DNA of 64,000 nucleotides from assembly GCA_913778505.1 (NCBI GenBank), contig CAJYWD010000013.1:1-64000 (forward strand), given 5' to 3'. Below are positions 1 through 9,661 of the stretch, piece by piece (the stretch's first letter is position 1; each line of letters starts with the position of its first letter). The stretch is from an uncultured Chryseobacterium sp. (GTDB taxonomy: Bacteria; Bacteroidota; Bacteroidia; Flavobacteriales; Weeksellaceae). The notes beneath the pieces were generated by a model. It was given only the letters and a program-made list of their open reading frames with translations, ran no database searches and had not been told where the DNA came from. A program made the position numbers and the translations under genes.

Positions 1-1773
1 CTGGAAGATCTATCCGATTATATTATAGAGCAGATTGATGCGGATTTTGGGTTCAGCCGCTATGCAGAACGGCTGGGCAAAAGCGCAAATTCTTTTGACG
101 AGATGTACGCAAAACTAATAGCGGAACAGACGTTTATTGACCGTACCACTTTAGATATTTTACAAAATCATCTCGACTTAATGCACCCGAAACTGGTGTG
201 CTTTTCGGTGCCGTTTCCAGGCAATCTCTATTCCGCTTTTCGCTGTGCAAAATTCATCAAGGAGAATTATCCTCATATAAAAATAGCTATGGGCGGTGGT
301 TTTCCCAATACGGAACTTAGGGATTTAAAAGATGTCCGGGTCTTTGAATTCTTTGATTATATCACATTGGATGACGGTGAGCTGCCATTGGAGTTAGTTA
401 CAGCTCATGTTCTTAACAATGAGGAAAGCGTAGAAGCAGAGTTCAAAAGAACATTCTTGCTGGAAAATGGCAAAGTAATGTTTAAAAACAATTCTAAAAG
501 ACACGATTACAAGCAGTCCGAAATTGGGACGCCGGATTATTCTGATCTGCAACTCAATCAATACATTTCTGTCATAGAAGTGGCCAACCCTATGCACAGC
601 CTCTGGAGTGACGGACGATGGAACAAGCTGACGATGGCGCATGGCTGCTATTGGGGCAAGTGTACCTTCTGCGATATCTCGCTGGATTATATCAAGATCT
701 ATGAACCCATTTCTGCCAAAATTCTGGTGGACAGAATGGAAGAACTGATCCAACAGACCGGAGAAACCGGCTTTCACTTTGTGGACGAGGCTGCCCCGCC
801 AGCTCTGATGAGGGAAGTCGCCCTGGAGATTCTAAGGAGAAATCTGGTCGTGACCTGGTGGACCAATATTCGTTTTGAGAAAAGCTTTACCCGGGATCTT
901 TGTTTCCTGCTGAAACTTTCCGGCTGTATTGCGGTTTCGGGAGGTCTGGAAGTTGCAAGTGACCGCCTTTTGAAGCTTATTGACAAGGGCGTTTCCGTAG
1001 AGCAGGTAGCAAGAGTTACCCGGCATTTTACCGAGGCCGGAATTATGGTTCATGCCTATCTGATGTACGGCTACCCGACTCAGACTGTTCAGGAAACGGT
1101 GGACTCTCTGGAGATGGTTCGCCAGCTGTTTGAGATGGGCGTTTTGCAAAGCGGCTTCTGGCATCAGTTTGCAATGACGGCACACTCACCTGTCGGGCAA
1201 AATCCTCAGGAGTTTGGAGTGATGCCAATTTTGCAGGATATTCAATTTGCGAATAATGATGTCGATTTTGTAGATAAAACCGGTATTGACCACGGAAAAT
1301 TCGGATTTGGGCTGAAGAAATCTTTGTTTAATTATATGCACGGGATCAATTTTGACCTGCCTTTGCAGGAATGGTTCGATTTTAAAATTCCGAGAACCAC
1401 CATTCATCCCGATTACATTCACGATTGTCTGGTGACTGAAGAAGAATTCAATTTCAAAGGCAATTCAAAAGTAGTCTTTACCAAAAACAAGGTGCTGGCA
1501 AATAATATTGTCAAAAGCAAAAAAGGCAATTCCTGGAACATAACACAGCTCACTTTCCATCTTAAAACCAATATTGTAAAAATTGAACTGGATCAGTCAA
1601 AAGCACAGTGGTTTGTTGAGATTACCAGCGCATATAGCATAGAAAATCAGAAGAAAGTGACGCTTCAGCAACTCAAGGATCTGTACGAAAAGAATTTTGA
1701 AGACTTTGAATTGTTCTGGTTTTCCAAGCCTGTTCAGCAACTGAAAGAGAATGGTATTATTCTGAGTTTGTAA
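1..1773 (+). CDS. B12-binding-type radical SAM protein (5' partial)
   Basis: The frame is open from base 1, so the gene starts outside the window; the first ATG at 103 is internal. An N-terminal Rossmann-like part contains GGGFPN, as in cobalamin-binding-type radical SAM proteins, but I see no DxHxxG cobalamin motif. The cluster motif is at 646-672: GCYWGKCTFCD, which is CX4CX2C rather than the usual CX3CX2C. The SAM barrel follows (VDEAAPP, then GGLEVAS, then MVHAYLMYGYPTQT), with a C-terminal extension of about 150 residues. The proteins probably bind a [4Fe-4S] cluster and cleave SAM. The substrate is unknown. The family call is firm; the specific reaction is not predictable. Confidence 0.85.
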   Translation: MEDLSDYIIEQIDADFGFSRYAERLGKSANSFDEMYAKLIAEQTFIDRTTLDILQNHLDLMHPKLVCFSVPFPGNLYSAFRCAKFIKENYPHIKIAMGGGFPNTELRDLKDVRVFEFFDYITLDDGELPLELVTAHVLNNEESVEAEFKRTFLLENGKVMFKNNSKRHDYKQSEIGTPDYSDLQLNQYISVIEVANPMHSLWSDGRWNKLTMAHGCYWGKCTFCDISLDYIKIYEPISAKILVDRMEELIQQTGETGFHFVDEAAPPALMREVALEILRRNLVVTWWTNIRFEKSFTRDLCFLLKLSGCIAVSGGLEVASDRLLKLIDKGVSVEQVARVTRHFTEAGIMVHAYLMYGYPTQTVQETVDSLEMVRQLFEMGVLQSGFWHQFAMTAHSPVGQNPQEFGVMPILQDIQFANNDVDFVDKTGIDHGKFGFGLKKSLFNYMHGINFDLPLQEWFDFKIPRTTIHPDYIHDCLVTEEEFNFKGNSKVVFTKNKVLANNIVKSKKGNSWNITQLTFHLKTNIVKIELDQSKAQWFVEITSAYSIENQKKVTLQQLKDLYEKNFEDFELFWFSKPVQQLKENGIILSL

Positions 1774-1801
1774 AATGCTTATACTTAGATTTAAAAGATT
1801 A

Positions 1802-1877
1802 TTTCTCGCTGATCTTAGAGATTCAGTAGATGGATTCGTCATTATAAATCTGCAAAATTTGTTTAATCTGCGAGAAA
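1802..1877. repeat. Inverted repeat element with TTTCTCGC / GCGAGAAA arms
   Basis: TTTCTCGC at 1802-1809 pairs with GCGAGAAA at 1870-1877 around a T-rich interior that carries TCTGCAAAATTTG and AATCTG. It follows the radical SAM gene in a gap of 347 bases without a gene. The sequence resembles AT-rich 'AATCTGCGAGAAAA' intergenic repeats that I recall from Chryseobacterium-type genomes. That recollection is unverified. Confidence 0.5.
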
Positions 1878-1988
1878 ATATTAATTAACGTAAGTTCGGG
1901 ATAGGTTTTTCTAAACGCAATGTTAAACAAAGAGATTCAATTATCAGGAATTCAGGAAGTATCGTTAAATTAATTTTTCAACGATTTA

Positions 1989-2056
1989 TTTGTCATTCCG
2001 TAGGAATCTACACTGTTTTCTTTTTACAATATGCTGAGATTCCTATGAATGACAAA
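1989..2056. repeat. REP-like inverted repeat, copy 1 (TTTGTCATTCCGT family)
   Basis: The left arm TTTGTCATTCCGTAGGAATC (1989-2008) is nearly complementary to the right arm at 2038-2056 (GATTCCTATGAATGACAAA). The loop is about 29 bases. Each arm is itself partly palindromic around ATTCCGTAGGAAT. Related copies lie at 15383-15487 and 31836-31889. All three are intergenic. Confidence 0.75.
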
Positions 2057-2090
2057 ATGATTGTTTCTTTACTCAAATTTTCTAAAATCA

Positions 2091-2116
2091 AAATCCCGAA
2101 AACAATTTCGGGATTT
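2091..2116 (-). terminator. Rho-independent terminator of the FKBP gene
   Basis: The stem AAATCCCGAAA / TTTCGGGATTT sits five bases beyond the FKBP stop codon. Read on the minus strand it is followed by a T-rich tract. Confidence 0.75.
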
Positions 2117-2120
2117 AATT

Positions 2121-2555
2121 TTATTTAATACCTAACAGTTCCACTTCAAAGATCAAGGTGCTGTTAGGGCCGATCTCTTTACTGATCTGTTCCTCGCCAT
2201 ACGCCAGATTGGGTGGCAATGTCAATTTCCATTTGCTGCCCACAGGCATCAGCTGTAAGCCTTGCGTCCAGCCGGAGATCACGCGGTTTAGTGGAAAAGA
2301 TGCTGGTTTGCCACGCTTCACCGAGCTGTCAAAGACTGCTCCTGTGATCGTGGTGCCGTGGTAATGCACGGTTACCGTGTCTTTCGCTTTTGGCTTTGCT
2401 CCATCGCCCTCCGTGATGATCTCGTATTGTAATCCGCTTGGTAAGGTCACTACACCCTCTTTCGCAGCATTGGCCTCCATATACGCTTTGCCATCGTTCA
2501 GGTTTTTCTCTGCCAGTGCTTTTTTCTTTTTTAATAATAAATCTGCAACACCCAT
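2121..2555 (-). CDS. FKBP-type peptidyl-prolyl cis-trans isomerase
   Basis: A 144-residue protein with a helical N-terminus (about 1-40) and one FKBP domain (about 45-144). It shows VHYHGTTITGAVFDSS, the VISGWTQGL active-site loop, LAYGE and the final LIFEVELLGIK, all typical of FkpA/Mip-type FKBPs. There is no signal peptide, so it probably acts in the cytoplasm as a proline isomerase and folding helper. It is monocistronic: a terminator follows at 2091-2116, and the atpC terminator lies upstream. Confidence 0.93.
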   Translation of the reverse strand: MGVADLLLKKKKALAEKNLNDGKAYMEANAAKEGVVTLPSGLQYEIITEGDGAKPKAKDTVTVHYHGTTITGAVFDSSVKRGKPASFPLNRVISGWTQGLQLMPVGSKWKLTLPPNLAYGEEQISKEIGPNSTLIFEVELLGIK

Positions 2556-2584
2556 AATGTCTTGTTTAAGGACACAAAAATAAG

Positions 2585-2624
2585 GTTTTAAAAATAAAAA
2601 AAGCGAACCATCACTGATTCGCTT
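2585..2624 (-). terminator. Terminator of the atpD-atpC unit
   Basis: AAGCGAA (2601-2607) pairs with TTCGCTT (2618-2624). On the minus strand the stem is followed by TTTTTTTATTTTT, a strong U-tract. Confidence 0.85.
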
Positions 2625-2645
2625 TTCTATTGTTGTTGTTTTGGT

Positions 2646-2927
2646 TTATTCGCAAAGAACAATACCTTTATCGTTGTTAAATTCAATAACGCCACTTTTG
2701 ATTTCGTAGGAGAAAGCAGACTTGGCTTCTGATTCTTTGGTCAGGTATTTTTGGTAAGCGCCATCTACTTTGTCTGTGTAGATCTTCACTTTACCGTTTA
2801 CCAAGGCAGAAACGATTGCCGCGTGGTTCTTAAAAATCTGGAACTGACCGCTTTTTCCAGGCAATAGAACAGACTCTACCTCGCCATCAAAAACTACATA
2901 TTCCGGAGTTAAAATTTTTATATTCAT
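2646..2927 (-). CDS. atpC: F1Fo ATP synthase epsilon subunit
   Basis: This is the central-stalk subunit of F1. The 93 residues cover only the N-terminal beta-sandwich (MNIKILTPEYVVFDGEVESV, LPGKSGQFQIFKNHAAIVSAL). The C-terminal helical hairpin of the roughly 135-residue E. coli protein is absent, as is common in Bacteroidetes, so inhibition of ATP hydrolysis by that hairpin is not expected. It follows atpD after 76 bases that contain a long A/T hairpin, and it ends at a terminator. The other ATP synthase genes are not in this window. Confidence 0.96.
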   Translation of the reverse strand: MNIKILTPEYVVFDGEVESVLLPGKSGQFQIFKNHAAIVSALVNGKVKIYTDKVDGAYQKYLTKESEAKSAFSYEIKSGVIEFNNDKGIVLCE

Positions 2928-2952
2928 TTTTTTAGATTAAAGAGTAAAGAGA

Positions 2953-2989
2953 AAAGAAAAAAGAGAATGGTCTTGACTCTTTTTTCTTT
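2953..2989 (-). other. Perfect 13-bp hairpin between atpD and atpC
   Basis: AAAGAAAAAAGAG (2953-2965) and CTCTTTTTTCTTT (2977-2989) are exact inverted repeats with an 11-base loop. The hairpin lies within the presumed atpDC mRNA. The stem is A/T-rich and has no clean U-tract on the minus strand. It may stabilise or process the message between two subunits made in different amounts; this role is inferred. Confidence 0.5.
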
Positions 2990-3003
2990 ATTCTATTTTC
3001 TAA

Positions 3004-4581
<1,578 letters not shown>

Positions 4582-4671
4582 TTATCATATTTGTATCACA
4601 TTATAAAACACCATTTTTCGGTGTATTTTTACACTAGCAGACTTATAACGTTTTGCCATAAAATTCAGGAT

Positions 4672-5598
4672 TTGAAAATCATCAGAGACCTTACCGATTA
4701 CCACTCTTCAACACCATTGGCATTATCATTAGGAATGTTTGACGGCGTTCATTTGGGACACTTATCCATCATTCGTGCGTTGAATGCGATCGCAGAAAAA
4801 GATCACATGGAATCTGCTATTCTCAGCTTCTGGCCACACCCGCGTAAGTTCCTGAATCCTGATGACGATGTCAAGATGCTGAACACGCTGGAAGAGAAAT
4901 TGGAATTGCTGGAAAAAAGCGGCATTCAGAATATATTTTTGAAGACTTTTGACGAAGAGTTCCGAAATCTGACAGGGACAGAATTTTGTGAACAGGTTTT
5001 AGTTGATAAGCTCAATGTAAAACACATTATCATTGGCTACGATCACACTTTCGGCAAGAATAAAAGCGGAAATTTTCAATTATTACAATCTTTGTCTGAC
5101 GAGTTGGATTTCAAAGTCAATCAACTGGATGCTGTACAAAAAAATAACCTTAATGTAAGCTCCACGAAAATCAGAATCGCTTTGTCGGAAGGCCGAATCA
5201 AAGATGCTAATGAAATGCTGGGGTATAATTATCCCTTGACCGGAAAAGTCATCCATGGCAAAAAATTGGGCAGAACAATTGGTTATCCTACAGCTAACAT
5301 CGAAGTTCCAACCAATAAATTATTGCCAAAAAGCGGGGCTTATATTGTTCAAGTTTACGTTGATAATCAATCCTATAGAGGAATGTTGAGCATCGGAACC
5401 AATCCAACCATCGACGACAAAAATCAATCTCTTCATACGGAAGTTTATATTCTGGATTTTGACAGGGATATTTATGGTAAAGAAATCACGATAAGATTTA
5501 GAGATTTTCTTCACGATGAAATTAAATTTGAAGGTTTGGAAAAACTGATCGAAAAGCTGGATGAAGACAAAAGACTGACCGAAGAATTTCAGTTTTAA
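4672..5598 (+). CDS. ribF: Bifunctional riboflavin kinase / FAD synthetase
   Basis: Converts riboflavin to FMN and then FAD. The N-terminal nucleotidyltransferase domain has LSLGMFDGVHLGH, the FWPHPRKFL region, the IIGYDHTFGKNKSGN loop and STKIR. The C-terminal flavokinase domain has GRTIGYPTANIEV, GTNPTID and HTEVYILDFDRDIYG. A TTG at 4672 (then KIIRDLTDYHS) gives 308 residues, the usual family length. The ATG at 4591 would add 27 unconserved-looking residues. The gene is divergent from atpD and convergent with the GH3 gene across a shared terminator. The function is firm; the start is likely but not certain. Confidence 0.93.
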   Translation: MKIIRDLTDYHSSTPLALSLGMFDGVHLGHLSIIRALNAIAEKDHMESAILSFWPHPRKFLNPDDDVKMLNTLEEKLELLEKSGIQNIFLKTFDEEFRNLTGTEFCEQVLVDKLNVKHIIIGYDHTFGKNKSGNFQLLQSLSDELDFKVNQLDAVQKNNLNVSSTKIRIALSEGRIKDANEMLGYNYPLTGKVIHGKKLGRTIGYPTANIEVPTNKLLPKSGAYIVQVYVDNQSYRGMLSIGTNPTIDDKNQSLHTEVYILDFDRDIYGKEITIRFRDFLHDEIKFEGLEKLIEKLDEDKRLTEEFQF

Positions 5599-5606
5599 GT
5601 AACAAA

Positions 5607-5630
5607 AAAGGATAGCACTCGCTATCCTTT
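5607..5630. terminator. Bidirectional terminator between ribF and the GH3 gene
   Basis: A 10-bp perfect stem, AAAGGATAGC / GCTATCCTTT, with the loop ACTC. The minus strand has a T6 run after the stem and the plus strand has a T-rich tail. It lies between convergent stops at 5598 and 5653. Confidence 0.85.
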
Positions 5631-5652
5631 AATCTTATATTTTCGATGGATA

Positions 5653-7911
5653 TTACTTCAAAATAAACTTGATTTTCGTTCTGATATCAGAAGAAGAACT
5701 TCCTACCAAAGCTTCGAAATCGCCTGGCTCAGCTACCCAATCATGTTTTACCGGATCAAAGAAACTCAATGCCGATTTATCAATGGTAATAGACACATCT
5801 TTGGATTCTCCGGCTTTCAGATTAACTTTTTCGAAGCCTTTTAATTCCTTCAATGGCCTTGGCAAGGAGGATTTCAGATCACTGATATACAGCTCTACAA
5901 CCTCGGCACCATCCACTTTTCCGGTATTCCTCACATTAACCGTAAAAGTGATTTTGTCATTCGCAGTCAGTTCTGATTTGTCTGCTTTTACTTTTCCGTA
6001 TTCGAAAGTGGTGTAACTCAAACCGTGACCAAAACTGAACAATGGCTTGATGTTTTTCGTATCGTGCCAGCGGTAACCTACTAAAATTCCCTCATTATAA
6101 GTAATGTTAATCGGGTCTTTCAGGTCCTTCCCTTTTCCTGCTGCCAATTCTGCTTTGTTTCCTGGATACTCTCCTAAAGCGTGCGCTGAATTATCTTCCA
6201 ATTTCACAGGGAAAGAGAAAGGCAACTTACCGGAAGGATTGACATCACCAGCCAAAACTGCTGCAATGGCGTGTCCGGCTTCTGAGCCCAGATACCACGT
6301 TTGTAAAATCGAAGGCACTTCTTTCACCCAAGGCATTGCCACTGCATTACCGGAAATCAGAACAACAGCAAGATTTTTATTGGCTTTTGCCAATTCAGAA
6401 ATTAAAGCATCCTGATTGTATGGCAGATTATAAGATTCGCGGTCCATACCCTCAGCATCCTGATGATCACTTTTATTAAGACCTCCGAAAAATACAACAA
6501 AATCCGATTCTTTGGCAAGTTTCACAGCTTCAGCCGTAAGTTCTGCTGCAGAACGGCTGTCTTTGAGGTTCTGGCCGGATTTTACACCGTTATAATCACC
6601 GCCGACATCGCCCACATAACCTCTTGCATAATTAACTTCGGCTTGTTTCCCAAAACGTTCCTTGATTCCGTCAAGTGGTAATATTTCATATTTCACTTTC
6701 AAAGAAGAACTTCCGCCACCAACAGTCATCATTTTGATAGCGTTCTCTCCTATTACTGCAATCTTCTTGGTTTTCGTTATATCAATAGGCAATGTCGCTT
6801 TTTGATTTTGAAGAAGGACAATTCCTTCCGAACCAATCTGTCTCGCAGCCACAATGTGATCTTCCGAGGCGATAGATCCAAAGGGCTTATTTTTGTTCAT
6901 CGAGGTTTTATATACCAAAGCAAGAATCCTTCTTACTTTATCATCCAATTCCTTAGTTCCGACTTTTCCGGATTTTATTAAATCGAGGTAAGGTTTTGCT
7001 AAATAATAATTGTCATAAGCATTGCTTGTTCCTTTAGACAAACCGTTGGTCCAAGTTCCGAACTCCAGATCCAAACCATTATGAATCGCTTGATCTGTAT
7101 TTGAAACGGCTCCCCAATCGGAAATTACAACGCCTTTGTAGCCCCACTCGCCTTTCAGAATATCATTCAACAGATACTGGTTATGACTGGCGTGCTGTCC
7201 TTTATATAAATCATAAGCACCCATGATGGTCCAAGAATCGCCGTCCTGAACTGCTGCTTTGAATGGCGGTAGATAAATTTCATAAAGCGCCCTGTCATCC
7301 AAAATCACATTGCTGGAATGCCTGAAAGTTTCCTGATTATTCAAGGCGAAATGTTTTACACTGGTCGCCACGCCATTGGACTGAACACCTTTGATGTAAG
7401 GTACCACCATTTGGGAAGTCAGAAATGGATCTTCTCCCATATATTCGAAATTACGGCCATTGAGCGGCGTTCTGTAAATATTGACACCCGGACCGAGAAT
7501 CACATTTTTGTTCCTGTATCTCGCCTCCTCACCTAGAGATTTACCATAGACGGAAGACATATTTCGGTTCCAAGTTGCAGACAAAGCCGTGAGAGCCGGA
7601 TAAGCAATAATGGAATCATTGGTCCACCCGGCCTGATCCCACTCATCCCAAAGCACCTCCGAACGCACACCGTGAGGTCCGTCGGCAGTCCACAATTCCG
7701 GAATTCCAAGTCTTGGAACGCCGTGCGAACTGAATTTCGATTGAGCGTGAATAACATTAATCTTTTCCTCCAGAGTCATTCTGGACAAGGCATCTTCTAT
7801 ACGCTGCTCTACTGGTTTAGAATCATCCAGATAAATTGGTGTTTTTTTCTGAGCAAAACCAAACTGCGCCATGCAGCCTAGTACAGAAAGAACTATTAAT
7901 TTTTTTATCAT
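5653..7911 (-). CDS. Glycoside hydrolase family 3 (BglX-like beta-glucosidase)
   Basis: A 752-residue secreted enzyme with a signal peptide (MIKKLIVLSVLGCMAQFGFA, then QKK). The GH3 N-terminal domain contains TADGPHGVR, GPGVNIYRTPLNGRNFEYMGEDP and KHFALNNQE, with the nucleophile Asp near residue 265 in GVVISDWGAV. The GH3 C-terminal domain (GSEGIVLLQN, GGLN, ISGNAVAMPW) follows, then a C-terminal fibronectin III-like domain (about 650-752). It probably releases terminal beta-linked glucose or a related sugar in the periplasm. There is no lipobox and no type IX sorting tail. It stands alone, without SusC/SusD neighbours, so the substrate cannot be inferred from context. Confidence 0.93.
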   Translation of the reverse strand: MIKKLIVLSVLGCMAQFGFAQKKTPIYLDDSKPVEQRIEDALSRMTLEEKINVIHAQSKFSSHGVPRLGIPELWTADGPHGVRSEVLWDEWDQAGWTNDSIIAYPALTALSATWNRNMSSVYGKSLGEEARYRNKNVILGPGVNIYRTPLNGRNFEYMGEDPFLTSQMVVPYIKGVQSNGVATSVKHFALNNQETFRHSSNVILDDRALYEIYLPPFKAAVQDGDSWTIMGAYDLYKGQHASHNQYLLNDILKGEWGYKGVVISDWGAVSNTDQAIHNGLDLEFGTWTNGLSKGTSNAYDNYYLAKPYLDLIKSGKVGTKELDDKVRRILALVYKTSMNKNKPFGSIASEDHIVAARQIGSEGIVLLQNQKATLPIDITKTKKIAVIGENAIKMMTVGGGSSSLKVKYEILPLDGIKERFGKQAEVNYARGYVGDVGGDYNGVKSGQNLKDSRSAAELTAEAVKLAKESDFVVFFGGLNKSDHQDAEGMDRESYNLPYNQDALISELAKANKNLAVVLISGNAVAMPWVKEVPSILQTWYLGSEAGHAIAAVLAGDVNPSGKLPFSFPVKLEDNSAHALGEYPGNKAELAAGKGKDLKDPINITYNEGILVGYRWHDTKNIKPLFSFGHGLSYTTFEYGKVKADKSELTANDKITFTVNVRNTGKVDGAEVVELYISDLKSSLPRPLKELKGFEKVNLKAGESKDVSITIDKSALSFFDPVKHDWVAEPGDFEALVGSSSSDIRTKIKFILK

Positions 7912-8062
7912 AAAATTTTCGCTTTTCTAATCTAATTTTTCGAATGCCTAATATACAACTAATTTTATTATCTCAAAGTGAGAAAATAAAAAAGTTCAAT
8001 TAAACACAACAAATGGTGCTACGGGAAATTTTGTATTTGAACGGTATATGAACGGAAAACGG

Positions 8063-8416
8063 TCAGCTGGCAAGAATTTCCTGCTGCATTTTTTTGGTTA
8101 GTGAACGGAAAACAATAGCGTAAGAATGGTCGATCATCTCCAGAATCAAATCTTTTTTAAGTCCTTCACAGGTTACGGAATTCCAGTGCGTTTTGTTCAT
8201 GTGATAAGCACCTGTAATTTGGACATAATTTTCGCGGAGTTCCTCGCTCCACTCCGGATCAGCTTTCGCCGAGAATGTTACAGGCTGTTTTTCAAGGGAG
8301 ATCAAAAGGAACATTTTTCCGCCGACCTTGAACACCAAGGTTTCATTATCAAAAGGAAAACCTTCTGTTACACCTTTTTTGAACAAACAATATTTGCGGA
8401 TTTCTTCGGTTTCCAT
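8063..8416 (-). CDS. MmcQ/YjbR family DNA-binding-like protein
   Basis: A 117-residue protein of the MmcQ/YjbR fold. It has an N-terminal METEEIRKYCLFKKG helix, FPFDNETLVFKVGGKMFLL, and TGAYHMNKTHWNSV before a C-terminal helix (LILEMIDHSYAIVFRSL). The fold resembles the CyaY/MotA-C double wing, and DNA binding has been suggested for the family, but no defined role is established. It starts four bases after the stop of the next gene upstream (8421), so the two are likely cotranscribed. Confidence 0.88.
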   Translation of the reverse strand: METEEIRKYCLFKKGVTEGFPFDNETLVFKVGGKMFLLISLEKQPVTFSAKADPEWSEELRENYVQITGAYHMNKTHWNSVTCEGLKKDLILEMIDHSYAIVFRSLTKKMQQEILAS

Positions 8417-8420
8417 AAAA

Positions 8421-8918
8421 TTAAATTTTCACATTCCCCATTACTCCTTCATTCGTAATTACATCAATAAATCCAAGTTCAAGCCCAGACCTTGGATCAA
8501 TATTCTTATGCTCTATAATATTATCACTTAAAGATAATTTTTCTCTTAGTTTGGGAATATTTAAAATTGTATCAAAATAAATCCAAACATAATCAACATT
8601 TGACCAAGCTTTTCCAATAAAATTAATTGTAATTTTCTTCTTAATCAGGTAACTGACTACCTTCTTTAAATCTTCAGACTCGATAGTATTTAATGGATTC
8701 CTAAAATATTGTTCAAAAGATAATATCTCATTGCCAATATTTGATTCAATTTGTAAACTATCTACTACAGTTCTACTCAATGTACCATTAAGCATAATTA
8801 CAGAATTTTGTTCATTTAAAGTATCTTTTAATGAAGTCAAAATTCTATTTTCCGGAATTTCATAAATTAAGTCTTCCAGTTTTTTTAATAATTTGTTTCT
8901 TTCAATTAGAAAATTCAT
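8421..8918 (-). CDS. Hypothetical protein
   Basis: A 165-residue protein that I do not recognise. It has no signal peptide or membrane segment. The N-terminus is helical (NFLIERNKLLKKLEDLIYEI), followed by mixed alpha/beta with several aromatic and charged stretches (FIGKAWSNVDYVWIYFDTIL). It ends DVITNEGVMGNVKI. It looks more AT-rich than its neighbours, with many Asn, Ile and Lys codons, which may hint at acquisition. It lies between a LolA-like gene (8 bases away) and MmcQ/YjbR (4 bases), so it is probably in the same transcript. Confidence 0.75.
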   Translation of the reverse strand: MNFLIERNKLLKKLEDLIYEIPENRILTSLKDTLNEQNSVIMLNGTLSRTVVDSLQIESNIGNEILSFEQYFRNPLNTIESEDLKKVVSYLIKKKITINFIGKAWSNVDYVWIYFDTILNIPKLREKLSLSDNIIEHKNIDPRSGLELGFIDVITNEGVMGNVKI

Positions 8919-8926
8919 CTAATATC

Positions 8927-9589
8927 TTAGAATTTAAAAGTATTCTTCGGAAGTTCTTTATTGATTTCGATTTTATTAATCATCATCACATAATCACTGT
9001 CTTTTTTAGGCGAAGATGATTCGATTCTGTAAGGCATCAATAAGTTTCCTACTTTTCTGTAATCTGAATAAGTTAAAGTTTCATCTTTCTTGATTTCCCG
9101 GAACAACATATAATTTTTGATATCAAAATAGTAAATGGTCTTGTTGACATTTTTCGTCAGTTCGACTTTGAAATAAACTTGTTCTCCAATTTTTTCTTTT
9201 CCAAGCAATTCTGCTTCAAAACCTTTATTTTCCCAATCAATAAAATCATTGTCAAAACTCTCAGGAATGTAATCGTTGTACTGCTGCAGCTTGTTCTGCG
9301 CATAGTTCATCGCATATCCGTTTTTGCCGTCATAGCCTTCTACAGGTGTTTCTTTTCCACCCATTACAATCGCTGTTTTGGTAAGATTCGGACGTTGCTG
9401 GTAGATTTTCATCAAATAGGAATCATTCACGCCAAGCGTCACTCTGCCTTGTAGCTGAACCGTATTCAGAAGTTTCCAATTGGTCAGTCCACCTGAGTTT
9501 TCAATATTCTTATCAATAATATCTTTCGCAGATTGTGCAGTAATAAAAACAGAAAATATAATGGAAAAAAGGAGAATCAGTTTTTTCAT
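8927..9589 (-). CDS. LolA-like secreted protein
   Basis: A 220-residue protein with a signal peptide (MKKLILLFSIIFSVFITAQ, then SAKDIIDKNIENSGG). The repeated strands (TVQLQGRVTLG, YLMKIYQQRPNLTK, KTIYYFDIKNYMLFREIKKD, YRKVGNLLMPYRIE) match the half-barrel of LolA-like outer-membrane lipoprotein carrier relatives, common in Bacteroidetes. The fold would hold a lipid or lipoprotein acyl chain. I would not call it the true LolA. A -7-like TATCTTAG lies on the minus strand at 9609-9616, about 20 bases upstream of the ATG, so it probably has its own promoter after kdsB. Confidence 0.75.
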   Translation of the reverse strand: MKKLILLFSIIFSVFITAQSAKDIIDKNIENSGGLTNWKLLNTVQLQGRVTLGVNDSYLMKIYQQRPNLTKTAIVMGGKETPVEGYDGKNGYAMNYAQNKLQQYNDYIPESFDNDFIDWENKGFEAELLGKEKIGEQVYFKVELTKNVNKTIYYFDIKNYMLFREIKKDETLTYSDYRKVGNLLMPYRIESSSPKKDSDYVMMINKIEINKELPKNTFKF

Positions 9590-9661
9590 TCAAAAAAATT
9601 TGAGGCTGCTAAGATAAAATTTTCAATCGGCTTCTTATCTTAAATAAAGTTAATTTTGGCT

